A stretch of DNA of 5,527 nucleotides, taken from NCBI GenBank assembly GCA_017882945.1, contig JADGON010000465.1, positions 1 to 5,527 of the forward strand, written 5' to 3'. Source of the DNA: Acidimicrobiia bacterium. Lineage in GTDB: Bacteria; Actinomycetota; Acidimicrobiia; IMCC26256; JAENVU01. The notes below the pieces were generated by a model. That model was not told the DNA's origin. It did no database searches and saw only the letters and a list, made by a program, of their open reading frames with translations. This document shows, piece after piece, positions 1-5,519 of this stretch; positions within the stretch are counted from its first letter, which is position 1; each line of letters starts with the position of its first letter. The position numbers and the translations under genes were made by a program.

Positions 1-302
1 CCTACGTGCCCCAAGTGCTCAACCCACTCGTGAGCTGTGGTTGGGTTCGCTCCCACCCCGGCCCGACCGGCGGCTATTCGGCTGCCGTTCCGCTCGCCGA
101 ACTCAGCATCCTCGCCGTGATCGAGGCGACTGAGGGTCCGACGATCACCGGCCGCTGCGTCCTCGAGGACGGACCATGCCGAGCTGACGCGCCGTGCGCG
201 CTGCACGGCCCATGGGAGAAGGCCCGCACCCGTCTCCTCGACGCGCTCGCCGGCACTTCCCTCGGCGAACTCGACGAACGACGCGAGTCGAGAGAGGTCT
301 GA
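1..302 (+). CDS. Rrf2-family transcriptional regulator, 5'-truncated (C-terminal ~100 residues)
   Basis: The frame is open from the left edge (first full codon at 3), so the true start lies outside the window. The visible part begins at the end of the winged helix-turn-helix: a YVPQVLNPLV recognition-helix-like stretch, then GWVRSHPGPTGGYSAA, which matches the Rrf2 wing signature (G-L-V-x-S-x-R-G-x-x-G-G-Y). Next is the dimerisation-helix motif AVIEATEGP. Three cysteines follow (codons at 156-158, 177-179 and 195-197) in a C-x6-C-x5-C pattern inside the characteristic CVLEDGPC...APCALH loop. In IscR, NsrR and relatives such cysteines bind a [2Fe-2S] or [4Fe-4S] cluster, so sensing of Fe-S, redox or nitric oxide status is likely by family knowledge; the actual ligand is not deducible here. 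Family members are usually about 140-160 residues, so roughly 40-60 N-terminal residues are missing. It lies upstream of, and codirectional with, a ZIP metal transporter, which is its most obvious candidate target besides itself. Confidence 0.88.
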   Translation, partial: YVPQVLNPLVSCGWVRSHPGPTGGYSAAVPLAELSILAVIEATEGPTITGRCVLEDGPCRADAPCALHGPWEKARTRLLDALAGTSLGELDERRESREV

Positions 303-374
303 GCCGCTCGCCTCGGAGGAGTGCATCTCAAGGGCGGCACACCTCAGAAGCGGAGCCCGGTTTGCAGCGCACCC

Positions 375-407
375 TGGACACTGCGCGATCGCCGGTGCGC
401 AGTGCCA
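375..407 (+). terminator. Strong hairpin downstream of the Rrf2 gene (candidate terminator or operator)
   Basis: CACTGCGC (379-386) and GCGCAGTG (397-404) are perfect 8-bp inverted repeats around a 10-nt loop. The stem extends outward as TGG (375-377) with CCA (405-407) if A378 is bulged, giving 11 pairs. There is no T-run after it, so it is not a canonical intrinsic terminator, although U-poor hairpins are common behind high-GC genes. It sits 72 nt after the regulator's stop and about 40 nt upstream of the next promoter's -35, which also fits an upstream regulator-binding dyad. Seen in sequence; role inferred. Confidence 0.4.
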
Positions 408-443
408 CGGGTCGAGCGCCACCGGGACGAGGCCCACGTGTGT

Positions 444-472
444 TTGACGGCGACCCGACCGCCACCTATAAA
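444..472 (+). promoter_or_regulatory. Sigma-70/SigA-type promoter for the ZIP transporter gene
   Basis: TTGACG (444-449) and TATAAA (467-472) are separated by exactly 17 nt, five of six matches to each consensus hexamer. This is unusually strong and AT-rich for this GC-rich window. The expected transcription start is near 479-481, giving a leader of about 20 nt before the GTG start at 501. A CACGTG palindrome (435-440) lies four bases upstream of the -35. A small dyad AAGG-CAG-CCTT (471-481) overlaps the downstream end of the -10 and the start point. Either could be a regulator site, but neither matches an operator I can name. Confidence 0.7.
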
Positions 473-489
473 GGCAGCCTTACCTGACT

Positions 490-494
490 AGGAG
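490..494 (+). promoter_or_regulatory. Ribosome binding site of the ZIP transporter gene
   Basis: AGGAG at 490-494 is followed by a 6-nt spacer and the GTG at 501. An in-frame TAG at 489-491, overlapping this site, excludes any further upstream start. The next in-frame ATG is codon 31, beyond the first membrane segment, so GTG 501 is well supported. Confidence 0.8.
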
Positions 495-500
495 ATTCTG

Positions 501-1346
501 GTGTCGACCGAGCAGATTCTGGTCTTGGGGGCCGTGGCCGGCTTCACGATCTATCTGGGCTTACCGCTGGGACGGGTGCGTGACCCGTCCATGCGATTGC
601 GAGCGTTCCTGAACGCGGTGGCGATCGGCATTCTGGTGTTCCTGTTCTGGGACGTCGTGTCCAAAGGGATCGATCCGGTCGACGCGGCATTGCTCCAGGC
701 CTCCAACCACGGCGGGTCATGGTTGCGATTCGCTGGGCTTGCCGCCACGTTCGCCGCGTGTCTGACCGTCGGGTTGGTCAGCCTCGTCTACTACGACCGT
801 TGGCTCTCCCGACCCCACAAGACCACGCCCTTCGGCCCCGGTGCCGCAGCCACCGCCGAACTCTCAGCCGGGCCCGTGGCGCGCCTCACCGCGGCCCAGC
901 GCCTCGCGTTCTTCATCGCGCTCGGCATCGGTTTCCACAACCTCTCCGAAGGACTCGCCATCGGCCAATCCGCCGCCAGAGGCGAAGTCAGCCTCGCACT
1001 CCTGCTGATCGTGGGCTTCGGGCTCCACAACGCAACCGAAGGCTTCGGGATCATCGCCCCCATGAGCGCAGACGGCGAACTTCCCTCGTGGGGCTTCCTT
1101 GCCGTGCTGGGCCTCATCGGAGGGGGCCCCACCTTCGTCGGCACCCTCATCGGCCAGTCATTCCAAAACGACACCCTCTTCCTCGGCTTCCTCGCCCTCG
1201 CGGCGGGTTCCATCCTCTACGTCGTCATCGAGCTCCTCGCCGTCGCCCGCAAACTCGGCCACAAAGAACTCGCGACCTGGGGACTCCTCCTCGGACTCTT
1301 CGCCGGCTTCGCGACCGACATGATCCTCACCGCGGCCGGCGCCTGA
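501..1346 (+). CDS. ZIP-family divalent metal transporter
   Basis: This 281-residue polytopic membrane protein probably carries Zn(II), and possibly Fe(II) or Mn(II), across the cytoplasmic membrane toward the cytosol. About eight hydrophobic segments can be seen, near residues 4-24, 37-53, 75-97, 134-155, 163-185, 197-217, 226-248 and 257-278. The loop between segments 3 and 4 (about 100-130) is short and has a single His, unlike the His-rich loop of many eukaryotic ZIPs. The family signatures are clear: HNLSEG (H146, N147, E150) in segment 4 and HNATEG (H176, N177, E180) in segment 5, which supply the metal-site ligands in ZIP transporters. Segment 6 reads GGGPTFVGT (207-215) where many bacterial ZIPs have a Glu-Pro pair, so the second metal site may be altered. 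The length is normal for bacterial ZupT/GufA-like proteins. It has its own strong promoter and follows an Rrf2 regulator, suggesting redox- or Fe-S-linked control (inference). Metal specificity cannot be read from the sequence. Confidence 0.92.
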   Translation: MSTEQILVLGAVAGFTIYLGLPLGRVRDPSMRLRAFLNAVAIGILVFLFWDVVSKGIDPVDAALLQASNHGGSWLRFAGLAATFAACLTVGLVSLVYYDRWLSRPHKTTPFGPGAAATAELSAGPVARLTAAQRLAFFIALGIGFHNLSEGLAIGQSAARGEVSLALLLIVGFGLHNATEGFGIIAPMSADGELPSWGFLAVLGLIGGGPTFVGTLIGQSFQNDTLFLGFLALAAGSILYVVIELLAVARKLGHKELATWGLLLGLFAGFATDMILTAAGA

Positions 1347-1598
1347 TCCGACGGTCGCGTCGGTGGTCAAGCCGGGAAGAGACATGGCGTGACCTGGACG
1401 CTGACGACCGTCGCGTCGTCGACGACATCGACCACGACGGACGGCGCGCGTGGGGGCTCGCGATCTCCTCGGCGATGCTGAACCCAGGTCCGCGGGGCCT
1501 GAGCCCGAGTGATATCGCCCCGGATGGGCAGTCTGGCGGGGCATTCCCGGGACCTTCGGCCCTGGGTCGGGCCTCCGAAGATGTCGAACCTCTGAGTT
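1347..1598. other. 252-nt intergenic region, no convincing gene
   Basis: Open frames cross this stretch on both strands, but none has a start with a ribosome site or a recognisable protein; they are typical spurious frames of GC-rich DNA. Besides the hairpin right after the ZIP stop, it holds a 12-bp perfect palindrome GTCGTCGACGAC (1415-1426). An imperfect hairpin at 1546-1566 pairs CCCGGG with CCTGGG (one G-T pair) around a CTTCGG core. An alternative pairing joins CTTCGG (1554-1559) with CCGAAG (1575-1580). These may end transcription or serve as a leader for the next gene. No clear promoter hexamer pair was seen for that gene. Confidence 0.45.
1348..1363 (+). terminator. GC hairpin directly after the ZIP gene
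   Basis: CCGACG (1348-1353) and CGTCGG (1358-1363) form a perfect 6-bp stem with a 4-nt loop, starting two bases after the TGA stop. No T-tract follows, so it is only a candidate transcription terminator or mRNA 3'-end stabiliser. Confidence 0.35.
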
Positions 1599-1925
1599 AT
1601 GGAACAACTGGCGATGGAGAGCCGCCCGGGCTGGCCGGCCGAGCGTCGGAGTGCCGTGGGATGGCCGTCGGACGCGGTCGGATCCCTGGACGTCGGCAAG
1701 GCGAGGGAGCTGGTCGACGGGTACGCACCGCGTACGGCCCCGTATCTCGATCTCGGCGAGCCGTCATGGTTCCCCGGCGAGGCAGCGCGGCGCGCCTATT
1801 GGCTTGGACACGCGACCGAGATCGTGAGGTGGGCCCGCGGGCTGGGCCTGGCCAATCCACACGCCGCACTTCGCTACGGGCTCCCCGCGAGCGCTCATCG
1901 CGAGCTCTGGGCCTGGGGCTCCTGA
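1599..1925 (+). CDS. Small hypothetical protein (108 aa)
   Basis: I do not recognise this family. Codon use supports coding: third positions are overwhelmingly G or C, and the product has a sensible soluble composition, rich in Trp and Arg, with stretches such as YLDLGEPSWFP and ATEIVRWARGLGL. There is no signal peptide, membrane segment or cysteine motif. An in-frame TGA at 1593-1595 limits the start to ATG 1599 or ATG 1614; neither has a strong ribosome site, and a GGA ten bases upstream of 1614 is the better of two weak options. The gene ends at TGA 1923-1925, but the same frame continues with protein-like sequence to another TGA at 2016-2018, so it could be a truncated form of a roughly 138-residue protein. 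It is convergent with the minus-strand lipid-enzyme cluster and shows no functional link to it. Confidence 0.55.
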   Translation: MEQLAMESRPGWPAERRSAVGWPSDAVGSLDVGKARELVDGYAPRTAPYLDLGEPSWFPGEAARRAYWLGHATEIVRWARGLGLANPHAALRYGLPASAHRELWAWGS

Positions 1926-2018
1926 CCGGACCGCGCCCTCGGACGCTCACCGCCTCGCCAGCTGATCGCCCACCCCGACCGGCTCGCGCGGCTCCAGCTC
2001 GCGGTGCTCACCGCCTGA
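1926..2018 (+). other. In-frame continuation after the small gene's TGA (possible nonsense-interrupted C-terminus)
   Basis: Reading on in the same frame past TGA 1923-1925 gives 30 further codons to TGA 2016-2018. The last part, RQLIAHPDRLARLQLAV followed by LTA, looks like an ordinary amphipathic helix, with mostly G/C third positions. The other two + frames here give Arg/Pro-rich, less protein-like sequence. This suggests an ancestral C-terminus cut off by a nonsense mutation or sequencing error, or less likely stop-codon readthrough (the stop context is TGA-C). It could also be chance, since random GC-rich DNA often stays open for 30 codons. Confidence 0.35.
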
Positions 2019-2048
2019 CGCGCTCAGCTCGTTGGCTAGTGGGCGGTG
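2009..2048. terminator. Candidate bidirectional terminator between convergent genes
   Basis: CACCGCC (2009-2015) and GGCGGTG (2042-2048) are perfect 7-bp inverted repeats. They enclose the TGA at 2016-2018 on the + strand and the TAG at 2036-2038 on the minus strand. Such a dyad at the meeting point of convergent genes could end transcription from both sides. The loop is long (26 nt) and there is no T-run on either side, so the call is tentative. Confidence 0.28.
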
Positions 2049-2299
2049 CTGAGCAGCAGGAGGAACGTCAGTACGAACGTGACTCCGAGGAGCAGGCCGG
2101 CGGGGCGCTGCCAGAGCGAGTCGTCGGCGTGCTGGCGGCGGGGGACCGTCCCGAGGCCGAATGCGAGCGTCGCGTAGTGGTCTTCGAAGCTGCGGCGGTC
2201 GGTGACCGCGCCGGAGACGGAGCCCGAGCGGAAGGGATCCGAGAGGTCGATCACCTCGAGCTCGATGACGTTCAGATCGTCGAGGACGCTTCCACGCAC
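2036..2299 (-). CDS. Small C-terminally membrane-anchored protein, or frame-shifted C-terminus of the desaturase
   Basis: I do not recognise this sequence. Third codon positions are almost all G/C, and the product is protein-like: an acidic N-terminal segment (DDLNVIELEVIDLSD), a polar middle (FEDHYATLAFGLG) and a C-terminal hydrophobic helix (about residues 66-85, PAGLLLGVTFVLTFLLLLS) ending in STAH at TAG 2036-2038. That layout suggests a tail-anchored membrane protein. The only in-frame start is GTG 2297-2299, giving 87 residues, but it has no proper ribosome site and overlaps the desaturase end by 28 nt. The frame is open far upstream inside the desaturase, displaced by -1, so this may instead be the desaturase's real C-terminus separated by a one-base indel. 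A run of four C (2302-2305 on the + strand) lies just before it. Coding is more certain than the start or the gene's independence. Confidence 0.6.
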   Translation of the reverse strand: MRGSVLDDLNVIELEVIDLSDPFRSGSVSGAVTDRRSFEDHYATLAFGLGTVPRRQHADDSLWQRPAGLLLGVTFVLTFLLLLSTAH

Positions 2300-3105
2300 G
2301 TCCCCGATGGTACCGCCGGCTCGGGCGTGGGACTCGCGGCCGGCGGTGGGCGGAACGGTGACGCGAGCTGGCGGAGGTAGTTGAGCGGCATCGCGTCGTC
2401 GATGCCGTAGGTCTGCGGCCACTCCCGATCCGGCAAGTACAGCGTCCCGAAGAGCCCGTCGATCCACGGGAAGAGCCCGGCGAAGTTGCGGTCGCGGGCG
2501 TGGGGATCGTTGGTGTGGTGCCAGTGGTGGAACTGCGGGGACGACACGACCTTGCGCAGCGGGCCGAGCCGCACCCGGAAGTTCGCGTGCTGGAAGATCC
2601 CGTGCAGGGTCAGGAAGGCGATGGCGCCGCCGAACGTCTCGCGGCTGAACCCGAGATACGCGAGCGGGATCACGGCCAGCAGCCGACCGAAGGACGCGTC
2701 GAACGGGTGCAGGTGCGCGGCGGCGAGCCAGTCCATCCGCTCGCTGCTGTGGTGCACGCGGTGCAGCTTCCACAGCGATGGCACGGAGTGCATCAAGCGG
2801 TGCGACCAGTACCCGACGAGCTCCACGATCATCAGCGCTTCGACGAGCTGGAGGACTTCGGGCTGCGCGGTGACGACGTCGCGGATCTGGGCGGGGGTGA
2901 ACGCGCGGATCGCCACGACGAACGGGATCGCCGCCAGGACGAGGCCGACGGTGGTCAGCGCTCCGGTCACCACGAAGTGGATGAGGTCCGTCACGAAGCC
3001 GGGTCGCCCGAAGAACCGTTGCCCGCGTTGCGCCGGCCAGAGCCGCTCGAGCGGGAAGAACACGATCCCGAGGATCACCAGGCCGATCAACGCGTTCACG
3101 AACAC
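2272..3105 (-). CDS. Sterol desaturase / fatty acid hydroxylase superfamily protein
   Basis: This is an integral membrane, di-iron, O2-dependent enzyme of the fatty acid hydroxylase superfamily (PF04116 type), which hydroxylates or desaturates lipids or sterols. Hydrophobic segments lie near residues 4-19, 43-67, 87-100 and 143-172. The histidine boxes expected for the di-iron site are present: HRLMH (H102-H106), HRVHH (H115, H118, H119), HLH (H131-H133), FQH (H173) and HHWHH (H193-H197). The family end motif YGIDD...YLRQLASPFR lies at 233-252. After it the frame runs on through a Pro/Ala-rich, unconserved tail to TGA 2272-2274, while a -1 frame carries coding-like sequence to 2036. The GTG at 3105 lacks a clear ribosome site; GTG 3099 is an alternative. 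It begins 45 nt after the CoA-transferase stop, so cotranscription is likely. Substrate is unknown; a lipid or steroid is inferred from family and neighbour. Confidence 0.88.
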   Translation of the reverse strand: MFVNALIGLVILGIVFFPLERLWPAQRGQRFFGRPGFVTDLIHFVVTGALTTVGLVLAAIPFVVAIRAFTPAQIRDVVTAQPEVLQLVEALMIVELVGYWSHRLMHSVPSLWKLHRVHHSSERMDWLAAAHLHPFDASFGRLLAVIPLAYLGFSRETFGGAIAFLTLHGIFQHANFRVRLGPLRKVVSSPQFHHWHHTNDPHARDRNFAGLFPWIDGLFGTLYLPDREWPQTYGIDDAMPLNYLRQLASPFRPPPAASPTPEPAVPSGTCVEASSTI

Positions 3106-3150
3106 CCGCGGAGGGTACGCCCGGTTCGTGAAGTTTGCGTCAGGTGAGGG

Positions 3151-5460
3151 TCACGAGTCGAAGACGCCGGCAGACTCGAGGGCGGCCCGCTCGACCGGGG
3201 AGAGACCGAGCACGGCATCGAGGACCCAGTCCTGGTCCTGGCCGAGCGTCGGACCCGGGCGCTTGTAGCTGCTCGGTGCGTCGGAGAGCCGGAAGCCGTT
3301 GCGCTCGTAGAGGCCGTCGCCGAGAAACGGATGGGTCAACGCGACGAAGTGCTCGCGGTGCGCGACCTGCGGGTCGGAGTGGACGTCGCCGAAGTCCTCC
3401 ACCGGCACGGCCTCGATCCCGGCCGCCTGCAGGGTCTCGGCGACCTCGATCCGGGTGCGGTCCCGGGTGTACGCCGCGGGATCGCCGCCGGTGATCTCGT
3501 CGAGCGTCGCGAGCTCGTCGTCGGTCCATGCCGCGATGGCCACCCACCGGTCGTCGACGACCTGCTCGCCGACGGTTTCGCTCGCGCAGGCCAGCACGCC
3601 GTGGAACCGGGCGCGGTCGTTGCTGTTGCCCGCCCGCGACCGGGCGTGACCGGTCCGCTGGAACTCGAGGAGCCAGGGCGAGAGCGAATAGATGGCCGCC
3701 TCGACCTGCGAGACGTCGAGGTGCACGCCGCGGCCGGTGCGGCGCCGGTAGAGAAGGCCCGCGGCCAAGCCGGTCGCGACGAAGCGGGGCGCGAGGGAGT
3801 CCGTGATGGTCGCGTGGGGGCCGACGGGCTCGCGGTCGGGCCAGCCGGTGAGGAAGTTGTACCCGGCGAGCGCGGATCCCTGGCCGCCGAAGCCGGGGTA
3901 GTGGCGGTGCGGGCCGGTCTGCCCGTTCAGGCACGCGCTGATCATCACGAGATCGGGCTTGTCGGTGGCGAGCGACGCGTAGTCGAGCCCGAACCCGCGC
4001 ATCGCTCGGGGCGCGAAGTTCTCGGCGACCGCGTCCGCCCATTCGAGCACCAGGCGCCGTACGAGCTCGATGGCCTTCGGCTGCTTCAGGTTGAACGTCA
4101 CGTCGCGCTTGCCGACGTTCAAGCCGTCGAACATCGGCGCGCCCTCGAGCCCGTGCGGGTTCTTGGGCCCGAGCGCGTAGACGCGCAAGAAGTCGGGCCG
4201 GCTCTTCGACTCGACCCGCAGCACCGTCGCACCGTGCTCGACGAAGTAGCGGGTCGCGATCGGACCGGCCGCGCCCGAGCCGAACTCGAGGATGTTCGTG
4301 CCGGACCAGGCACCCGACGGCGGGGCGGCCGCGGGCGACGCGGGGACCTTCGGTGGGCGCGGGCGAATGGCGTGGGCATCGAGTGCCGGTGCGGGTGAGA
4401 TCGGCCGCGAGCGGGCGGCGCGCCCGTCGGCGGACTCGATGGTGACGAACGCGGCCGGTGCCTTCTCGTACTCGCCGAGCGGTCCGAAGAACTCCCGGGC
4501 CGCGAGCTGCGCGCTGTCGAGGATCTCGCGCGGCGAGTTGATCGGAGCGAGCATGAGGTTCGTCTCGCACGCGATGTCGTAGAGCTCCTGCATCGAATGC
4601 TGTGCGAAGTATGCCGCCACGTCAGCCTCGACCGCGCGCAAGGTCTCGTCGTCCGCGGTGTTGGGAGAGAACGTCGACCAGTCGATGGCGCGCAGCGTCG
4701 GCGTGTCGACGAGCCGGGTGAGCGTCTCGAGGCTCGGGACGCGCGCCTTGCCGCCGCGAAGACCGAAGCTCACGAAGCCGTCGCGCGTGGGCCAGATCTC
4801 GCGGGTGCGACCGATGTTGGCGCCGCGGCGAGCTCCCCGGAAGCCGGTCTGCGGAAAGCGTGCCGGCGTGGACATGTTGGCCACGAAGACGACTTCTTGC
4901 ATCGAGACGTCGACGCGCTGCGCGCGTCCGCTCGCCAGGCCGGTGAGCGCGGCGAACGCAGTCTCCGCGCCGACGTGCGCGTAGCCGGAGGGCTCGGTGC
5001 AGCGAACCGGCTCGCGGTCCGGATCGCCGGTGCAGTACATGTTCCCGCTCGCGGCCATCACGCCGAGGTCCGACGCCCGCCAGCCGGCGCGGGGACCCGT
5101 GAGCCCGAACGGGGTCACGCTGACCCACACCGCGGCCGGCGCGAGCGCGGGATCGAGCGCCCATGCGCCGGGGAATCCCGGGGTGTCGATGACGACCTCT
5201 GCGGTCCGGAGGAGGTCCGCGAGGGCGCCGGCATCCGGGCCGTCCACGACGACGGACTGCTTGCCGGCCGCCCAGGCCGCGAAGCGATCCGGGAGCGCCC
5301 GGAGGGGATGGCCGGTGGGCGGCTCGACCAGGATGACCTCGGCCCCGAGGTCCGCGAGGATGCGACCCGACATCGCCGCCGGCTCGCCCGCCAGGTCCAC
5401 GACCCGCACCCCGTCGAGCAGGCGTTCCCCGGGGTTGTCCTCGACCAACATGGGCTCCAC
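3151..5460 (-). CDS. CaiB/BaiF family (class III) CoA-transferase, tandem two-domain form
   Basis: Class III CoA-transferases move CoA between a donor acyl-CoA and a carboxylic acid; relatives include formyl-CoA transferase, CaiB and methylacyl-CoA racemase. Ordinary members have about 400 residues. This 769-residue protein carries two copies: residues 14-345 (start LLDGVRVVDLAG, then ILADLGAEVILVEPP) and 386-769 (start GTNILEFGSGAAGP, then FVEHGATVLRVES). A Pro/Ala-rich linker spans about 345-385. In the second copy D554 in TITDSLAP fits the catalytic Asp169 of formyl-CoA transferase; in the first, the matching place reads RCTEPSGY with E156, so that half may be inactive or altered. Both copies keep the following helix (VDVSMQE 183-189; LDVSQVE 581-587). 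The start is GTG 5460, with AGGA three bases upstream, or ATG 5451, with GGAG three bases upstream; neither spacing is ideal. It appears to be the first gene of an operon with the desaturase. The acid substrate is unknown. Confidence 0.9.
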   Translation of the reverse strand: MEPMLVEDNPGERLLDGVRVVDLAGEPAAMSGRILADLGAEVILVEPPTGHPLRALPDRFAAWAAGKQSVVVDGPDAGALADLLRTAEVVIDTPGFPGAWALDPALAPAAVWVSVTPFGLTGPRAGWRASDLGVMAASGNMYCTGDPDREPVRCTEPSGYAHVGAETAFAALTGLASGRAQRVDVSMQEVVFVANMSTPARFPQTGFRGARRGANIGRTREIWPTRDGFVSFGLRGGKARVPSLETLTRLVDTPTLRAIDWSTFSPNTADDETLRAVEADVAAYFAQHSMQELYDIACETNLMLAPINSPREILDSAQLAAREFFGPLGEYEKAPAAFVTIESADGRAARSRPISPAPALDAHAIRPRPPKVPASPAAAPPSGAWSGTNILEFGSGAAGPIATRYFVEHGATVLRVESKSRPDFLRVYALGPKNPHGLEGAPMFDGLNVGKRDVTFNLKQPKAIELVRRLVLEWADAVAENFAPRAMRGFGLDYASLATDKPDLVMISACLNGQTGPHRHYPGFGGQGSALAGYNFLTGWPDREPVGPHATITDSLAPRFVATGLAAGLLYRRRTGRGVHLDVSQVEAAIYSLSPWLLEFQRTGHARSRAGNSNDRARFHGVLACASETVGEQVVDDRWVAIAAWTDDELATLDEITGGDPAAYTRDRTRIEVAETLQAAGIEAVPVEDFGDVHSDPQVAHREHFVALTHPFLGDGLYERNGFRLSDAPSSYKRPGPTLGQDQDWVLDAVLGLSPVERAALESAGVFDS

Positions 5461-5519
5461 TGTTCCTGACGTCCGTGTCAGTCTACGCTCTGGCCAACGC
5501 CGTATCAGGAGGAAGCGGG
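5461..5519. promoter_or_regulatory. Divergent promoter region with inverted-repeat candidate operator
   Basis: This 59-nt gap must carry control signals for the CoA-transferase operon (leftward) and the gene starting at 5520 (rightward). CTGAC (5466-5470) and GTCAG (5477-5481) form a perfect 5-bp inverted repeat with a 6-nt spacer, the size of a half-site pair for a TetR/GntR-like regulator (inference). A possible minus-strand -10, TAGACT (5485-5480), overlaps it; a weak TANNNT-type + strand -10, TACGCT (5484-5489), lies beside it. No convincing -35 was found for either direction. Confidence 0.4.
5507..5512 (+). promoter_or_regulatory. Strong ribosome binding site for the right-edge gene
   Basis: AGGAGG at 5507-5512, seven bases before ATG 5520-5522, is a full Shine-Dalgarno match with ideal spacing. 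It is the best ribosome site in the window and the main evidence that a gene begins at the edge. Confidence 0.75.

Noticed and set aside
493..523. Ten-base direct repeat AGATTCTGGT at 493-502 and 514-523, 21 bp apart across the ZIP start
   Set aside because: The spacing of two helical turns looked operator-like. However, ATTCTGGT recurs at 630-637 and all copies are in frame as Ile-Leu-Val codons, so hydrophobic codon usage explains it.
1415..1426. 12-bp palindrome GTCGTCGACGAC in the intergenic region
   Set aside because: It is built from GTC/GAC repeats common in this GC-rich DNA, with similar GACGAC and GTCGTC words nearby. Nothing ties it to a promoter, so no separate operator is claimed.
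1347..1699. Minus-strand open frames (1367-1699 and 1158-1607) across the intergenic region
   Set aside because: They run antisense over the small gene start or the ZIP end, lack ribosome sites and give Arg/Pro-rich products.
719..2380. Long + strand open frame of 553 codons
   Set aside because: It overlaps the ZIP gene in another frame and the minus-strand desaturase end, and its product is Arg/Pro-rich low-complexity sequence without family features. It is a spurious frame produced by high GC content.
2500..3147. + strand open frame of 215 codons opposite the desaturase
   Set aside because: It is an antisense shadow: Glu/Arg/His-rich composition mirroring the other strand's codons, with no sign of a real protein.
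3140..4570. Minus-strand open frame of 476 codons inside the CoA-transferase gene
   Set aside because: Arg/Ala-rich translation in another frame of a clearly identified gene, with no recognisable domain. The + strand frames at 3331-4398 and 4597-5469 are rejected for the same reason.
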